Assembly (NCBI GenBank): GCA_027596075.1
Contig: JADGJC010000022.1
Coordinates: 124,001 to 188,000, forward strand
DNA length: 64,000 nucleotides
Source: Rhizophlyctis rosea
Taxonomy: Eukaryota; Chytridiomycota; Chytridiomycetes; Rhizophlyctidales; Rhizophlyctidaceae
Direction: 5' to 3'
In this document: positions 42,955 through 54,156 of the stretch, one piece after another
How the letters are laid out: every line of letters starts with the position of its first letter
How positions within the stretch are numbered: position 1 is the first letter of the stretch
The notes under the pieces: model-generated
The model's input: only the letters and a program-made list of their open reading frames with translations
The model's database searches: none
Told to the model about the DNA's origin: nothing
Program-made: the position numbers and the translations under genes

Positions 42955-44249
42955 ATGGTCAACCTAATAGGCATCGACCCCCAAAAGGTCGTCCCAGTCT
43001 CCTACATGATGAACGGTCTCAACATCTCCGTCTCCCTCTACTTCGCCATCAAAACCGCCAGAATAGCCTACAACCGTCGCACCTACCTATGGTTCATCCT
43101 CCTCACAATGCACATTGCGCTCTTCCTCTCGGTGGTCGAAACCGTATCGGATACCCTTATCTGGAACAACTGTAAAGGAGGGGGATTCTCGTGTTTCATG
43201 TATGGGGTGTTCTACCTAGGTGTCGTTAGTGTTGGGCTCTTGAGATTGTATGTTGTGAGCAGGAAGAGGAAAGTGTATCTGTGGTTGTGGGGATTGTGCG
43301 TGGCGGCGATTATTGGGAGTTATGGGGCGCTTTGTGGACGTGAGTTCTGTTTTGCTGTGCTGTGCGATTTAAAATTTTCGTTTTATTTGACGCTGCGATT
43401 CAAACAGCAAGCACACACGCAATGATCCCAGGAATTCTGTTTTGCGTGCCAACGGTCCCATGGGCAGGCAATATGGCCGTAACAGTAGCCCAAATGGCAT
43501 GCAGTGTCCTCATTGTCATTGCCCACCTGATCGAAATCTTTCTCTTCCTAAGAAGATCACCCGACCGATCTGTCAGTTCGCTTGTCAACTACTTCAGAGA
43601 TTTGATTCTATGCATCGTTCCCGCTGCATTTGTCACCTTTGCCTGCAGTCTTGCGACGTTGTTCTCGGATAACAGTAAGTAAAATTGCATTGATATGGTA
43701 CATGTTCGAAGCTCAACAAACTAATGGGATCTGGTTCCGTTCTTCATAGCCATGTTCATACCCCTCGTCCTTTCCCAATCTCTCGTAGAAGCCACTCTGA
43801 TGTACGAAGCCAGTATGCTACTCATCAACAACACCGGCAGTTCGGCCGCAAGCGGCGGCGCCGGCTCAGCTGTGATCAGAAGCAATAACGGACCAGGGCA
43901 AGCAGAGGCGGCCCCACAACCCACATCTTACCCCCTCGTCGCAACGTACACAACTTCCCCGCTCAAACATCCAAAGAGCCGCGGTGACGCCTACGGCCAC
44001 TATACGAACAACGACCCTAACAGGCGGTCTCCCGTTCCCAGTTACTGGTCCGGCAGGGAGTTGAACGAGCCGGTGGAATCTCGAAGCGCACCAGTCAATA
44101 GTTACTTGCGTGAGGGGACCGAGAGGGGCATGTATGGAGGACGGGATTATGATGAGAGGGAAACTTATGCACGGATGGATAGACTTGGTGGCCAGCGGAT
44201 GCCGCCCAATACCGGACTTTGGACGGCTGGAGATGGAGGGCAGTACTAA
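42955..44249 (+). CDS. Seven-span membrane protein, possible GPCR-like orphan
   Basis: Three exons (42955-43339, 43408-43674, 43750-44249) join in frame to 383 residues. Seven hydrophobic segments can be placed at about 18-38, 46-68, 80-104, 108-128, 145-172, 188-210 and 220-245. A short N terminus without signal peptide precedes them and a hydrophilic tail of about 135 residues rich in Gly, Ser, Arg, Tyr and Pro follows. Two cysteines (CKGGGFSC) lie at the outer end of span 3. Count and tail fit a G-protein-coupled receptor or another seven-helix family, but no family-defining motif (DRY, NPxxY) is visible. Unrecognised beyond topology. Confidence 0.68.
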
Positions 44250-46521
44250 AAGATCGGTGATGGGGTTTTTAACCCACGTTAGATGGGACCAGTAAACTAG
44301 AAGGGACGAAACCAAATTAGATGTAGAGACAATCCATGTTTCCCTATGCAGGTCAAAGGGAATGGCAAATATACCCTATGCTCTTTGCCAGTCATATCGG
44401 GTTGTGCCGAGAGGTATTGTCGGCATGTGCTGCAGTCTATTGCTCAACTCGATCTTCATGTACGGGTAACTTGTTCGTGATGTTCAAAGTGAGACGCTTA
44501 TTGATGAGCGGTATTTATCATCGTAAGTATGCGGTCGGTGGAGAGAGAACACATCGTCTTTGAGGCGGCGAAGAGAGCGCTGGTTCATGGCACACCAACA
44601 GAGGAGTTCAACAATATCGCAGACGTAAACAGAGTAGTTCGTAAGGAATGCTTCAAGGCAGAAAATCATATCTGGGTCTGTTGGTTGCAATCATATTGTC
44701 TTCTTCCATCTTCAGGTATGATCTCCATTTATAAACAAAGTCACATCCCTATCCACTACCAGCTATTGCACAACTCCCATTTACCTCCCTATAATATCGT
44801 CAGGTCATGCTTCCGACTGCCAAATGCCGAGCACTTCTATCTATTTTCAGGCAGCCACCTCTCAGGACGAAGAATTCCTAAAAAATTTGTGTCGAAACAC
44901 ATAAAGATGTCCACATGATATCATCTCGGAATGGGTCGTTCATCAGTGAGGTGGCTTTCTGACATATCAATAACTATGATGTTTGCGACCAAAAATGAAA
45001 ATAAACTCCGGAAATGAAAGTCTAATCAATTCTTGGAGAACTGCCACCTCTCCGTGACCAGATGCTGGAAAAAACAAGAGATGCATTGTCTAAGAATTGA
45101 TAAGACCTCATACCCACGCAGGCGGACAAGAATTAAAACGGAGTGTGAGGAACCGACGCAACAGGATGCAAAAGGGGTATTCCAACCAAAATCTAGATGT
45201 AAAGCGTCATACAGGTACTCGATGCGATTTAAGTGTAACAAGGTGGTGTGGGGGCTCGCATCGTGTCTCATAGGTCCCAAGCAAGCATACCCCGAAGAAT
45301 ATGGCGGTACCTCATACACCACCCCCAACTTTTGGAATCATTCGCTTTCTTTTTGGTTGGATAAGGGAGAAGAAGGGGGTTGTGGAAATCAACTTGGTTT
45401 TGTTTTCTGTTGGCGTGTGGCACTGTAAGTGGCTTAGATGGGAGCTCAGCAGGCCCTTGGTAGGGTTTAAGGGTCCTATCTTCCTTCTCCTGCCAATACT
45501 TACTAATGTAAGCTGATATGCTTTCAACACTATCCGTCCATCCTAACCAAATATGGCCAGCCTGATATCTTTTGTGACATATTATCAGTTTAACTCGATC
45601 ATTACCATCTTGTTGTAGATCTGCCAGACCCCTAAGATACCCGTCCTGAGCATCGTGAGCTACTTGAGCTGCTCCTTTACACATCCAATGCATGAGGCGC
45701 GGAAATGCTTGATCAGTTCTTCCCGTTCCACATGCTCCTTTTCCGTAGTACGAACGTCTTATACCATACCGAGGACATCAGATTGTATGCCGATCAAATG
45801 TCTTGGGAGCGACTGATCTGTCTAACAAAAATTGTGAAATGCGGAATTGGGGAAGCTCAATGAACAATCGCTGCTATATGTCTAACTTTGAAGCACATGT
45901 TATAGCTTGCTCCTGTTGCGCTCATTCAATACTGCATCAATCAGTTAGGAAGTAAGAGGGGAGACGATGTTCGAGACCTTGGTCGACTATCTGCGGCGGG
46001 GCTGTTGTAGATGCTCTGTCTATCCATTAATTGAAAGACCATTGCGATGTGACTGATTAACTGGCAACATGAACCAGTAGATGGAGGTCTTCAACGCTTT
46101 TGAAGGAGTAGTGTCGAGAGCTGTTCATTGACGGACGTTTGAGGGGTGGTTTGATATAGGTGACCAAAAGAATTGCAATTCGATCGTTTTTGAGTGGGTG
46201 AGCTACGGGATATGGTGTTTTGAGCTTCTGTTCGTGACCATATTCGTTCGCACTGTGCGAATGACCTGAATGGGTCCTGACACCCATTTCAAACAAGAAG
46301 CCGAAGATGAAAAACCTCTATCTCTATTCCTCGAACAGCACAGGGCACTACAAGCCCATCCCGCCCCACTAATGAGCATAATGTACAACAGAACAACGCA
46401 GATTATCAACATCAAAAAATCTCACAAACATACGCCTCTAGACCGCCAGCTATGTCAAATCGGAGAAAAAGATAAGACTAACTAAAGAAGAATCATAGAT
46501 AAACATCAGATCGACCCTCTT
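44250..46521. other. 2.3-kb gene-poor stretch
   Basis: Between the convergent ends of the seven-span (+) and Ser-rich (-) genes. The longest frame, 45268-45693 (-), is listed separately with low confidence. The rest has no coding character, repeats or RNA gene that I can see. Confidence 0.4.
45268..45693 (-). CDS. Hypothetical ORF, doubtful
   Basis: 141 codons from ATG 45693 (MHWMCKGAAQVAHDAQDG...), and the frame stays open some way upstream. There is no recognisable domain, the skewed codon blocks of neighbouring genes are absent, and the C-terminal part (KKKANDSKSWGWCMRYRHIL) looks random. It could be an exon of a diverged or dead gene. Confidence 0.15.
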   Translation of the reverse strand: MHWMCKGAAQVAHDAQDGYLRGLADLQQDGNDRVKLIICHKRYQAGHIWLGWTDSVESISAYISKYWQEKEDRTLKPYQGPAELPSKPLTVPHANRKQNQVDFHNPLLLPYPTKKKANDSKSWGWCMRYRHILRGMLAWDL

Positions 46522-47604
46522 CTACCAAAAAGTATTCAACTCCGTCCTACTAGTCCTCGGACTATTGCCCACACTCGCAACCCCAACCCTCCCCCCAACA
46601 AATAAAATCTTCATCTGATGCCCCAACCCCTTCAACGCCCTCGCCAGTTTTTTCTTCTTGCGCGTGCCCGAACGCGTAGGCGGAGCCGACTGCGTTGACG
46701 CAATGAGCCGCGACCCAGTCCCCGTGCCCCCACCACCCCCCAACGTCGACGTGGACTCCGAAAAGAATATTGTTGGCAACGGTGGAAGCGCTGACGATGC
46801 TGCTGCGGCTTTAGTACTACTCGCCGAATTAGGTCTTGACCGACTGTTATTCCCCTTATCCGTTGTGCTCTTCTTCTGTGTCGATGTTGGGCGTGATGAG
46901 GGGTTGGAACGAGATCGGGAATTTTTCATCTGTGGGGTGTTCTCGTCTTCGGATTGTTCAGAGTCTGGGTCGCTCATTCCCCAACCTATCATTGCGGTGC
47001 GGGATTCGTTGGGGTCGGCGGCGGGGGAGAGGCGGGCTTTCCCATCGGCGGCGCCGGAGGCTGCAAGGCGGGCTTGACGGGCTTTGAGGAGGGTTAAGGA
47101 GGATGACCAGAGTTGTTGGGAGGGAGCTAGGTCTACTAGGGTGCCACTGCCTTCTGTGGAGCCATCTACGTTGGGAGATGATTGCGAAACGGTTCCGTTG
47201 GGGGTTTTAGATGTTTTGGATGTGCCGTCGGAATTGTAATGTGCCGGGTTATGTGCGGTACCCTTTTCGGAGCTGTCTTTAGTGATGCCGGTGTTACTGC
47301 CCATTGAGCCTCTGTCCTGACTTTTCCGGCGTTGGTTGTTAAGTGGCATGGGCACGCCCAGCGTGCTGGTTGCCGTTACGGTGACATGGGCGATTGGACC
47401 AGGAGTCGCGACTGATGTTGCTTTTCGGAGAGTGCCGGTGGATCCTTCTGATGTGACGGATGAAGTTAGCGGGGAGTGGTGGCGCGAAAGCGAGCGTTGA
47501 AGTTGGTCATCTGAGAGGGAGGCACGGCGAGATGTGAGGGAATGGGCGGCATTGGATCCTCGTCGTACACCTGCTGAAGGTTGTGATGATGTTGTGCTTG
47601 CCAT
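46522..47604 (-). CDS. Ser/Thr-rich low-complexity protein
   Basis: An uninterrupted frame of 360 residues from ATG 47604 (MASTTSSQPSAGVRRGSNA). Ser, Thr, Pro, Asn and Gly dominate; basic-Ser sites such as RRGSN, RRASLS, SRHHS and RRKSQ would suit phosphorylation by basophilic kinases. One less disordered stretch, QLWSSSLTLLKARQARLAA, could be helical. The C terminus has a basic cluster (RKKKKLARALKGLGHQ) followed by a short hydrophobic segment. No family recognised. An upstream exon ending near 47635 (before ATCCAATCTTGG) is possible. The length of the frame and its fit to the window's C-to-G codon pattern support a real gene. Confidence 0.55.
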   Translation of the reverse strand: MASTTSSQPSAGVRRGSNAAHSLTSRRASLSDDQLQRSLSRHHSPLTSSVTSEGSTGTLRKATSVATPGPIAHVTVTATSTLGVPMPLNNQRRKSQDRGSMGSNTGITKDSSEKGTAHNPAHYNSDGTSKTSKTPNGTVSQSSPNVDGSTEGSGTLVDLAPSQQLWSSSLTLLKARQARLAASGAADGKARLSPAADPNESRTAMIGWGMSDPDSEQSEDENTPQMKNSRSRSNPSSRPTSTQKKSTTDKGNNSRSRPNSASSTKAAAASSALPPLPTIFFSESTSTLGGGGGTGTGSRLIASTQSAPPTRSGTRKKKKLARALKGLGHQMKILFVGGRVGVASVGNSPRTSRTELNTFW

Positions 47605-48505
47605 TGATTGGACGGAGCCTTCCAAGATTGGATCTGTTGGAATGTTTGCCAGGTCAATACTTCAGAATGCAACGTTTCGAAGGAACATGGTCACTCGGTT
47701 ACAACTTTACAGCACCTAGTCTTTCGCCAGACATCTGCAGTCACCCCACTATGGAAATTGCGACGGCGAACTGCAGGCTTCGTAAGAGGTATGGGCTATG
47801 TATGATATCCAGCGGAATTCTAAGGACTATGTCGAATCCTGTCATGTCACTCCTTACGATGAGCAAAAAGGCCAAAGAAAAGAAGTATTTGAGAACCACT
47901 CGTATCAATCACTCTTTAAAAGAATGCTGTGATGAAATTGTCGGCAATACTTGGACCCACCGATAGTAAGACGCACGGTGTCTCCTCATACGGGTATGAT
48001 AACCAAAGCAGTGGCATCAGGTCATTCACGTCCGGCTGCACGTTGCATCAACTGAGGGGGGTCTCAATAGCAGTTCTGCGATCAAAACAGGGTCCAACCC
48101 GGTACCGTTGTAAGATGAATCGGTCGCAATAGGGGTCCGATCAGGATCCGTGATCGAACAAGCCTTATTCAGGACACCTTCCTCGTGACCCGTACTTCTT
48201 CTTATGAGCATGCGTAATTAGGTTTACTGCCATGCCCGCTGAATCATAAGATAGCCATTCATCCTCCTTCCTCCACGCAGCTGCACCTCCTGCAGACTTC
48301 CTGCCATTGTAGCGCAAATGGTGTTCTATTCACAAGGGATGAGTGCTGTACAATATTTACATGTGAGGTGAGATAAGCAGGTTGACTGGTGGGTGCCACT
48401 CATAGCAATCCGCCTAGTTCATTTTCCAAAATAAAAAGTCCTTTCTGTGAAAGGCAGATATTAAGGACCACCAATATCAATGAGAAAGTGAGCTTTCCAC
48501 CAAAG
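47605..48505. other. Intergenic
   Basis: 0.9 kb between the Ser-rich gene's start and the LYR gene's stop. No gene or repeat seen. Confidence 0.4.
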
Positions 48506-48768
48506 CTATGTCAGGCTCCTACGAACCTTGTACAGTCTCGCCTGAGTGGACGCCTCTTGAACGTGTTGCCATTTCCGGAATTCGTCCTTTACTCTGTTGG
48601 TGTAATACGTTTTGTCGGTGTATTTCAAAGTCCTGACGAAGGGAAAAGAGTTGCAAGTTTTAGCCCCGTCCCGTGGAGCAGTGGAAAGTAATATTACCTT
48701 CCGCCAACCAGCAGTTGTTTGTAGAGGCGGAGTATCTCTCGCCGTTGTATGGGTAGTATTTTCATCAT
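48506..48768 (-). CDS. Tiny LYR-motif protein of the MIEF1-microprotein (L0R8F8) type
   Basis: Two exons, 48768-48698 and 48632-48506, join in phase 2 (GT at 48697, CAG at 48633) to only 65 residues. The start MMKILPIQRREILRLYKQLL holds the LYR motif in its LYK form; exon 2 reads RTLKYTDKTYYTNRVKDEFR and a basic tail. LYR proteins bind acylated mitochondrial acyl-carrier protein. The YTD...Y...VKDEFRK pattern is closest to the human MIEF1 microprotein (L0R8F8), which sits with MALSU1 and ACP on the assembling large mitoribosomal subunit, and less like ISD11/LYRM4. A longer unspliced frame through the intron exists but destroys the LYR join. Which LYR subfamily it is remains inference. Confidence 0.78.
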
Positions 48769-49223
48769 GATTGAGTTTCGGTATGTGAGAAAGTGGTTGG
48801 AGTGAAATGGAGGTGAGGGAAATGGTGGAAAAGAGGTCTATTTTCATGACCATGTGTTTTGGCCTCACGAAATTGACTTTTTGTGGCGGTGTTCGGTACG
48901 CCACATTGTGCCTCAGCCACCAACTGGCCACGCGTTTTGAGCTCCAACTTCCAAGGGCAATTCGCAATGCTCCTTCTTGTGTCCGCAGAGAAGGGCAAAC
49001 AGACACCCCTTTGACTTTCAAGACCTCTTTTTCATGTTCCTTTTCCTGTCTGCAATTACCTAACGACAGGCCCTTTAATCGCAGGTGAAGACTGCTGCTT
49101 ATATTGTGCTCTTTCCACCCTTGTCCAACTCGTTTCCGGGCCTTACTAATACCCGCTCCCTCAACAGATAGCCTAATACTGAACCCAGACACTCCAATTC
49201 CTTCCCAGTCAACGACACAAACC
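48769..49223. promoter_or_regulatory. Divergent upstream region
   Basis: 455 b between the LYR gene (-) and the GPI-type protein (+). No clear elements. Confidence 0.4.
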
Positions 49224-49940
49224 ATGGCTCCAATCTTTCAAACATTAGCCCTTCTCGTGGGTCTTTTGGGTACGACTTTGCTTCCGGACCCTTTTTTCCC
49301 CCGTAGCACTCACTGAACACTTTGCCCTCCCACAGTAACATCAACCCACGCAAACGACCTCACAATCACCTGCCGTCCCTCCCCCTGCCCCTCCACCCTC
49401 CCCTACACCTCACGAATAACCCTCGAAGCAACCTACACCCAAACAGACACAAACATAGTCCCCCAAAACATAACCTTCTCTTACAACTACCGCGACTCCA
49501 CAAACACAGACATCTCCCGCCCAGGCCAACCAACAAACTGGCAGTCCCAATTCTCACAACAAAAAACCATCACGTTCGAAATCGTACCATCCTCCCTTAA
49601 CGTCACAATACGATCGCAAAATAACGTTACGGCAACAATCACGACAGTCATTACGTTGAGTGAATTGAGATTGACGGATCAGAATATTGTTGGGGCGAAG
49701 ACGGTTGCCGGGCCGAGTTTCACGTTGACGGATTTGCCGAGGGTGAATGCTACTAGTACTGTGGTGAATAACACGACGTCTAGTGCAACGCCTTCTGCGA
49801 CGTCGTCGGGGACGGGGACGGCGCCTACGTCGTCGCCTAGTAAAGTGTTGGTGTTGAGCGGGGCGGGGTCGACTGCGTGGAGGGATTGGACGGGTTGGGT
49901 TGCAACGGCGGTTCTTGCGGGCAGTTTTCTGGCACTATAG
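49224..49940 (+). CDS. Small GPI-anchored-type cell-surface protein
   Basis: Two exons, 49224-49269 and 49336-49940, join to 216 residues. An N-terminal signal peptide (MAPIFQTLALLVGLLVTSTHA) precedes a beta-rich, Thr/Asn-rich domain (about 22-130) with two early cysteines (CRPSPC) and several NxT/S glycosylation sites. A Ser/Thr-rich stalk (about 155-190) and a C-terminal hydrophobic segment (GWVATAVLAGSFLAL) ending without charge follow. This is the layout of fungal GPI-anchored wall or membrane proteins; the omega site is probably around the SGAGS residues. The domain resembles short Ser-Thr-rich/Kre9-like modules only in general pattern. Specific function unknown. Confidence 0.72.
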
Positions 49941-50269
49941 CGTCCCTAGGGTACTTATTACACCTTAGACCTTCTTGGAGTGTTGCAGCACTGCTGCTGC
50001 TGCTACTTGGAGCGCCATCCAAACGGCGGAACGTCCGTCCTGCAGATCACACACACAAACACGGGGAATGGCCGGAAATGCCCGCACCTCGTACCTAAGG
50101 GCACCATCTCCCTTCACTACGGTGACTTTAATTACATAAGTAGATAGAATCAAAACGGTTCAGTGTCAAACAGGAAGAAAAGACAAAAATCAAAAGTTGT
50201 AACCAAGGTTCTATGAACTTTGCCTCCCTACTGCATTGTCTATTTTTGCTCTAATTTCTATCCTACTAT
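49941..50269. other. Convergent 3' spacer
   Basis: 329 b between the GPI-type (+) and AFG1 (-) stops. Nothing notable. Confidence 0.45.
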
Positions 50270-52593
50270 CTATGGCTTAAGTACTGATTGAATCTCATCC
50301 CCCAACCAATGATGTCCACGCATCTCCGTAAGTCGCGAAACAGCTCGTTGGAAAGCGAAAATCTCTTCTGAGCCCGTGAAGATTGGGCTTGTCAACTGAC
50401 ATCGAAAAGGGTTTGTTTATTTACGGTTGGATATAAATAAACAAAAACAGGGGCATTTCAATGCGGTCTTACCTGCTCGGGCTGCAACTTCAAATCATCC
50501 ATCAATAGCCGTTCCGCCGATACCAACTCCCCGGTATCCTTGACCCCCGACACCTCCCCAGAAAACAATTCCACGATGTCGGTTTGCGACGACATGAACA
50601 GTTTTACCTGTTGCCGATGCACATGTGGAGCGACACATTAAGTTTCCTGACCATCGTGCTGTCTATGATAGAAAGGCCAGCTTTTCCCACCTTATTTTCA
50701 TACGCAGCATCAACAAGGGTGATAAACCTCCTTGCTTCGTTGCGTTCGTCCAGAGACATTTTTGGCACATCCGTCAGAATGAGGATCTTGAAATTGGTGA
50801 CTAGTTCTAGGTAATCTGCGGCACTGTGTGGCTGGAAAGCGAACGCTGTAATCAGCTGACTTGAAGCTGTACTTCAAGTTCAAATCATCAAAGAATGTTT
50901 ACCTGTCCGCACAACTCTCGAAATGATATTCTAGCAACATCATCGCTTGCTGCGGGCACGACAAGGGTCCGTCCGAAAAATGACAACGTTCTCGGACCGA
51001 CTAGAGATCCAAAGCCGCACGTCAATGGTGCTCATGAATGCCCTTTCATACTGTGACCGATTAGCTAACCTTCCTTCCCTGCCGTTAGTTTGGCAAAGAT
51101 GTCGTCCAACTTTTGTTTGGTATCGGAATTCAATGGGCTGTTGAACGTCATTGAGCATGGACAAACTTGTCGTCATAGTATGACACGAGATGACCAACCT
51201 CATGTAAACATCCAACCGCTCACGCTCTGCATCAGCATCCATATCAGTATGAAGCATCTCGGACTTCTGGCAAAAGCAAATCACTAACCTTGCTTCCTGT
51301 AGTCAATGCCTGAGTTCAAACTGTGGACAATACAACGCTCCTTCAGCAAATCAATCGTCGGTAGGAAGCTCTTCCGCTGGATCCCATCCTTGTACAGGTC
51401 TACATTCGTCTAGCTTCAGTCATAACGACTTCTTGATAATGACGATATGTACCAACCATCTGGCGGTCTATTTGATGTCGTCACCATCACCATACCCCGT
51501 TTGAATAGCTCCTCAAACAGTCGTCTGGAGAAGTTTCACGATACATGTCAGGTTCGACATGCCATGCCATTCAGATTTCGCTCTCGCCCTTACCGCAAGA
51601 TCATAGCATCCGTGATATCCGTCACTTGCAACTCATCGAAACACAACAGCCATGCTTCATTCACAAGCTCTGTCGCAATGATGGGTATGGGATCGGAAGT
51701 GATGTTATGTAGCGTACGCAGTTGATGCGTCCGCTTATGTACGTCGATCATGAAGGCGTGGAAGTGGACTCGTCGTTTTCGTTCAATGTCGATTGAGTTG
51801 TAAAATAGGTCTATTGGAGGCATTAGGGGAGGTCCTTCGCAAAAAGTTTCCCGATTATATGCCTTACCCATCGTCATGGTTTTGCCCGTTCCTATATCAC
51901 AGGAGAGTCAGGTAATCTCCTTCACCGGAAGCTCAAGATCCACTTACACACCGACATCTCCATACAAATAAAGACTCTTTGGGGCTTCAACTACTTCCGC
52001 CGCTGCCGATTGTTTTTGCCGTCTAAACCATTTGGTGAACTATGATTGTCGTGAGCCTAAGAATGCATTCTCATCCATGAAACGGAGTCAACGCGCGTCT
52101 CACCATCCCATAAATACCATCCTCCTCCTTCTGCCACGCAAAATCGGGTGAAGACATATCCGCCTTTCCCTTCTGTGCGTGAACAGGAATATGACTCTCA
52201 ATATCCAAATTTTCCTCCTGTATAGGTGGTTCCTTATATGTTTGCAAGTTATCATAAAGCTGCTGGAGTACCGCTACGGTTTTGCGTTGGTGTGGGTCGT
52301 TGCGGAGTTGTCCTTGGAGGACTAGGGAAGCATAAAGGGCGGCAGGGCCACCGACGGTTTGGGTGGACGGAGGGGGTTGGGCGCCGGGCGTGGGAGGTGT
52401 TGAGGGTAGGGGTTTGGATGCGACGTCGGGCGGTTTGGTTGAGTACTGTCGTGGCGGTAGTGCTCGTAGTGATGTGTGGGAAAGTTTGTGTGTAGTTTGA
52501 CACCTTGGTCGATTTACGGANNNNNNNNNNGTTAGCACACCTGGGGCATGTAAACACAAACGTGCCCCGTCGAGCACACGCTCTAGGAAGCAT
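50270..52593 (-). CDS. AFG1: Afg1-type mitochondrial AAA-like ATPase
   Basis: Twelve exons can be placed: 52593-52104 (interrupted by a gap), 52039-51952, 51891-51868, 51810-51594, 51524-51457, 51399-51289, 51266-51199, 51137-51070, 51000-50903, 50831-50691, 50607-50473 and 50395-50270. The N terminus is Arg/Ser/Pro-rich (mitochondrial presequence). The Walker A motif GDVGTGKTMTM is assembled across introns; then RVHFHAFMIDVHKR, Walker B LLCFDELQVTD, TTSNRPPD, DGIQRKSFLPTIDLL and SFFGRTLVVP follow, all AFG1/LACE1 hallmarks. Afg1 aids degradation of complex IV subunits and quality control in the inner membrane. Exon 6 ends in phase 1 while exon 7 (KSEMLHTDMDADAERERLD) needs phase 0, so that junction (51289/51266) is unresolved. 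Confidence 0.88.
52521..52530. other. Assembly gap (10 N) in the AFG1 presequence exon
   Basis: Ten N within exon 1. The frames on the two sides differ (MLPRACARRGT... upstream, RCQTTHKLSHTSLRALPPR... downstream), so the missing length is not a multiple of the 10 shown. Confidence 0.95.
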
Positions 52594-53110
52594 GTCTGAC
52601 TAGAAATCCTTCTACCACGTGGGTTACTAGGTGAAACTAGGGGAAGGCTCGAGTCCACACAATTTGCTCAGTTCAATGAGATGTTTACTTTGTGGGAAAG
52701 AAAGATCTGGAGCTGTTCCCAGGCCGAGTTTTTAGGTCCTGTGAAATGAGGAGATGATCTGACCAAACTGACGCAAATGCGTGGCGCAATTTGGAAAGAT
52801 TGGAAAATTGAAATGAAGCTTACGTCATCAACTGGTCCATGGACCCTGGCTCTGCAAGGACCCTGAGCTTTGGCCAATTTTCCAGCTTACTTCAAACAAA
52901 ACGAAGATGTATAACGGACGAAGCATAGTAATGATTTTGGAATTCTGCAATCCTTGAGACAGACCTATTCCAACCGTCCCTGCTTGATGGCAGCTATGAT
53001 AGAATCACTACATTTACTCCTTCGACGTCACTTTCGAACTAACCGGTCTCCTAACCAATCTACAACTCACGCTGATACCTACAGCCAACCAATAAACACA
53101 GCCACACCCA
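52594..53110. other. Intergenic
   Basis: 517 b between the AFG1 start and the stop of the next minus-strand gene. No gene seen; presumed AFG1 promoter. Confidence 0.4.
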
Positions 53111-53916
53111 TCAAAAATGGTAGGCCCCACACCCAATTGCGTAGATACTCCGATAAACAAAGGGTACCAGCAAGAAACCCAGCCCGACCTTCCACAAGGA
53201 GTATTCGTCATCTTTTGGATCGTAGCTCTTGACGGTTAAATTCGGCGCCGAGACGTCGACGCATGTGCCTTTGGAAGAGCGGGAAGCCCATTGATGGATT
53301 TCCGCCGCCTCCAGTACTGCTTTCTTCCATTTCTCATCACCGGGCTGTTGGGTGGTGTATGGGGGAGGTGAACGGTTGTTCCGGGATGGGTTCATGTTGA
53401 TTTGAGCGCGGGTGGGTCGAGTACCCGGAAAGTACTGCTGCCGTGGTCGTGCTGCAATCAAGGCTATCAATGTCACAATGATAGGGGCAAAAGCGACCTT
53501 GCCATTCCCAAGGAAGGCATTTCCCTGTCTTACCCAGCGGCTCATCTTCATTTTCATCCACTGAAGAGGTCTCCGAAGTGTCCTTCAGAAAGTCTTCACC
53601 GAGTCTGAAATCACTTCCAAGGCGGCAAGCACCGCTTGAGCCGTTGGCGGGGAATTGGTCTTCGTGGTCATGAACGACAGAGTAGACTGGGTAAGCGGTC
53701 CAATCAGCTCCAAGTTCCGCAATATGAGAGGAATGAAAGCTCAAAATGAGATACTGACATATCCAGAGCCAATTCGCACATGAGTTCACCACCATCTTGC
53801 TTACAAAGCCTCTGCATTCCAAACATTGCACGTCCATATGCACTATTTCCCCAGATCGTCCTGTCCGGATATTCGGACCACATGTTCTTTTTGCACCTCC
53901 TCTCGCGGCTAGACAT
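53111..53916 (-). CDS. Unknown protein with one C-terminal membrane span
   Basis: Three exons (53916-53805, 53686-53534, 53451-53111) join in consistent phases to 201 residues. It starts MSSRERRCKKNMWSEYPDR, has an acidic middle (TSETSSVDENEDEP), a Pro/Arg/Asn-rich linker (RPRQQYFPGTRPTRAQINM) and a segment, DEKWKKAVLEAAEIHQWASR, that could be helical. It ends with a single hydrophobic stretch, WKVGLGFLLVPFVYRSIYAI, followed by a few residues, so it would be tail-anchored. I do not recognise the family. The phase consistency and codon pattern support the model; exon 1 could also be read in a second frame, so the N terminus is the weak part. Confidence 0.5.
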
Positions 53917-54156
53917 GCAGATCTTCGAATCATGAGCGACGTCCGCATAAATCAATAAAAAAGAGAATGATCAAATTGTCTCTCAGTTCCGCTGCCTCGG
54001 TGCAGCCCAGCCGCTTCCACATAAGCAGAGTGACATAGATCCAAATGTATTCACAAGAAAACATATGCACACACTGGGACTTGATACAAACCCTAACTGA
54101 ACTATATACATGTTTTTGTTTTCGCTGCCCCCTATTCCCAACCCCTACAGCTCCCC

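Noticed and set aside
48506..49225. A single 239-residue minus-strand protein
   Set aside because: Only its end is coding; splicing out 65 b gives a proper LYR protein starting at 48768.
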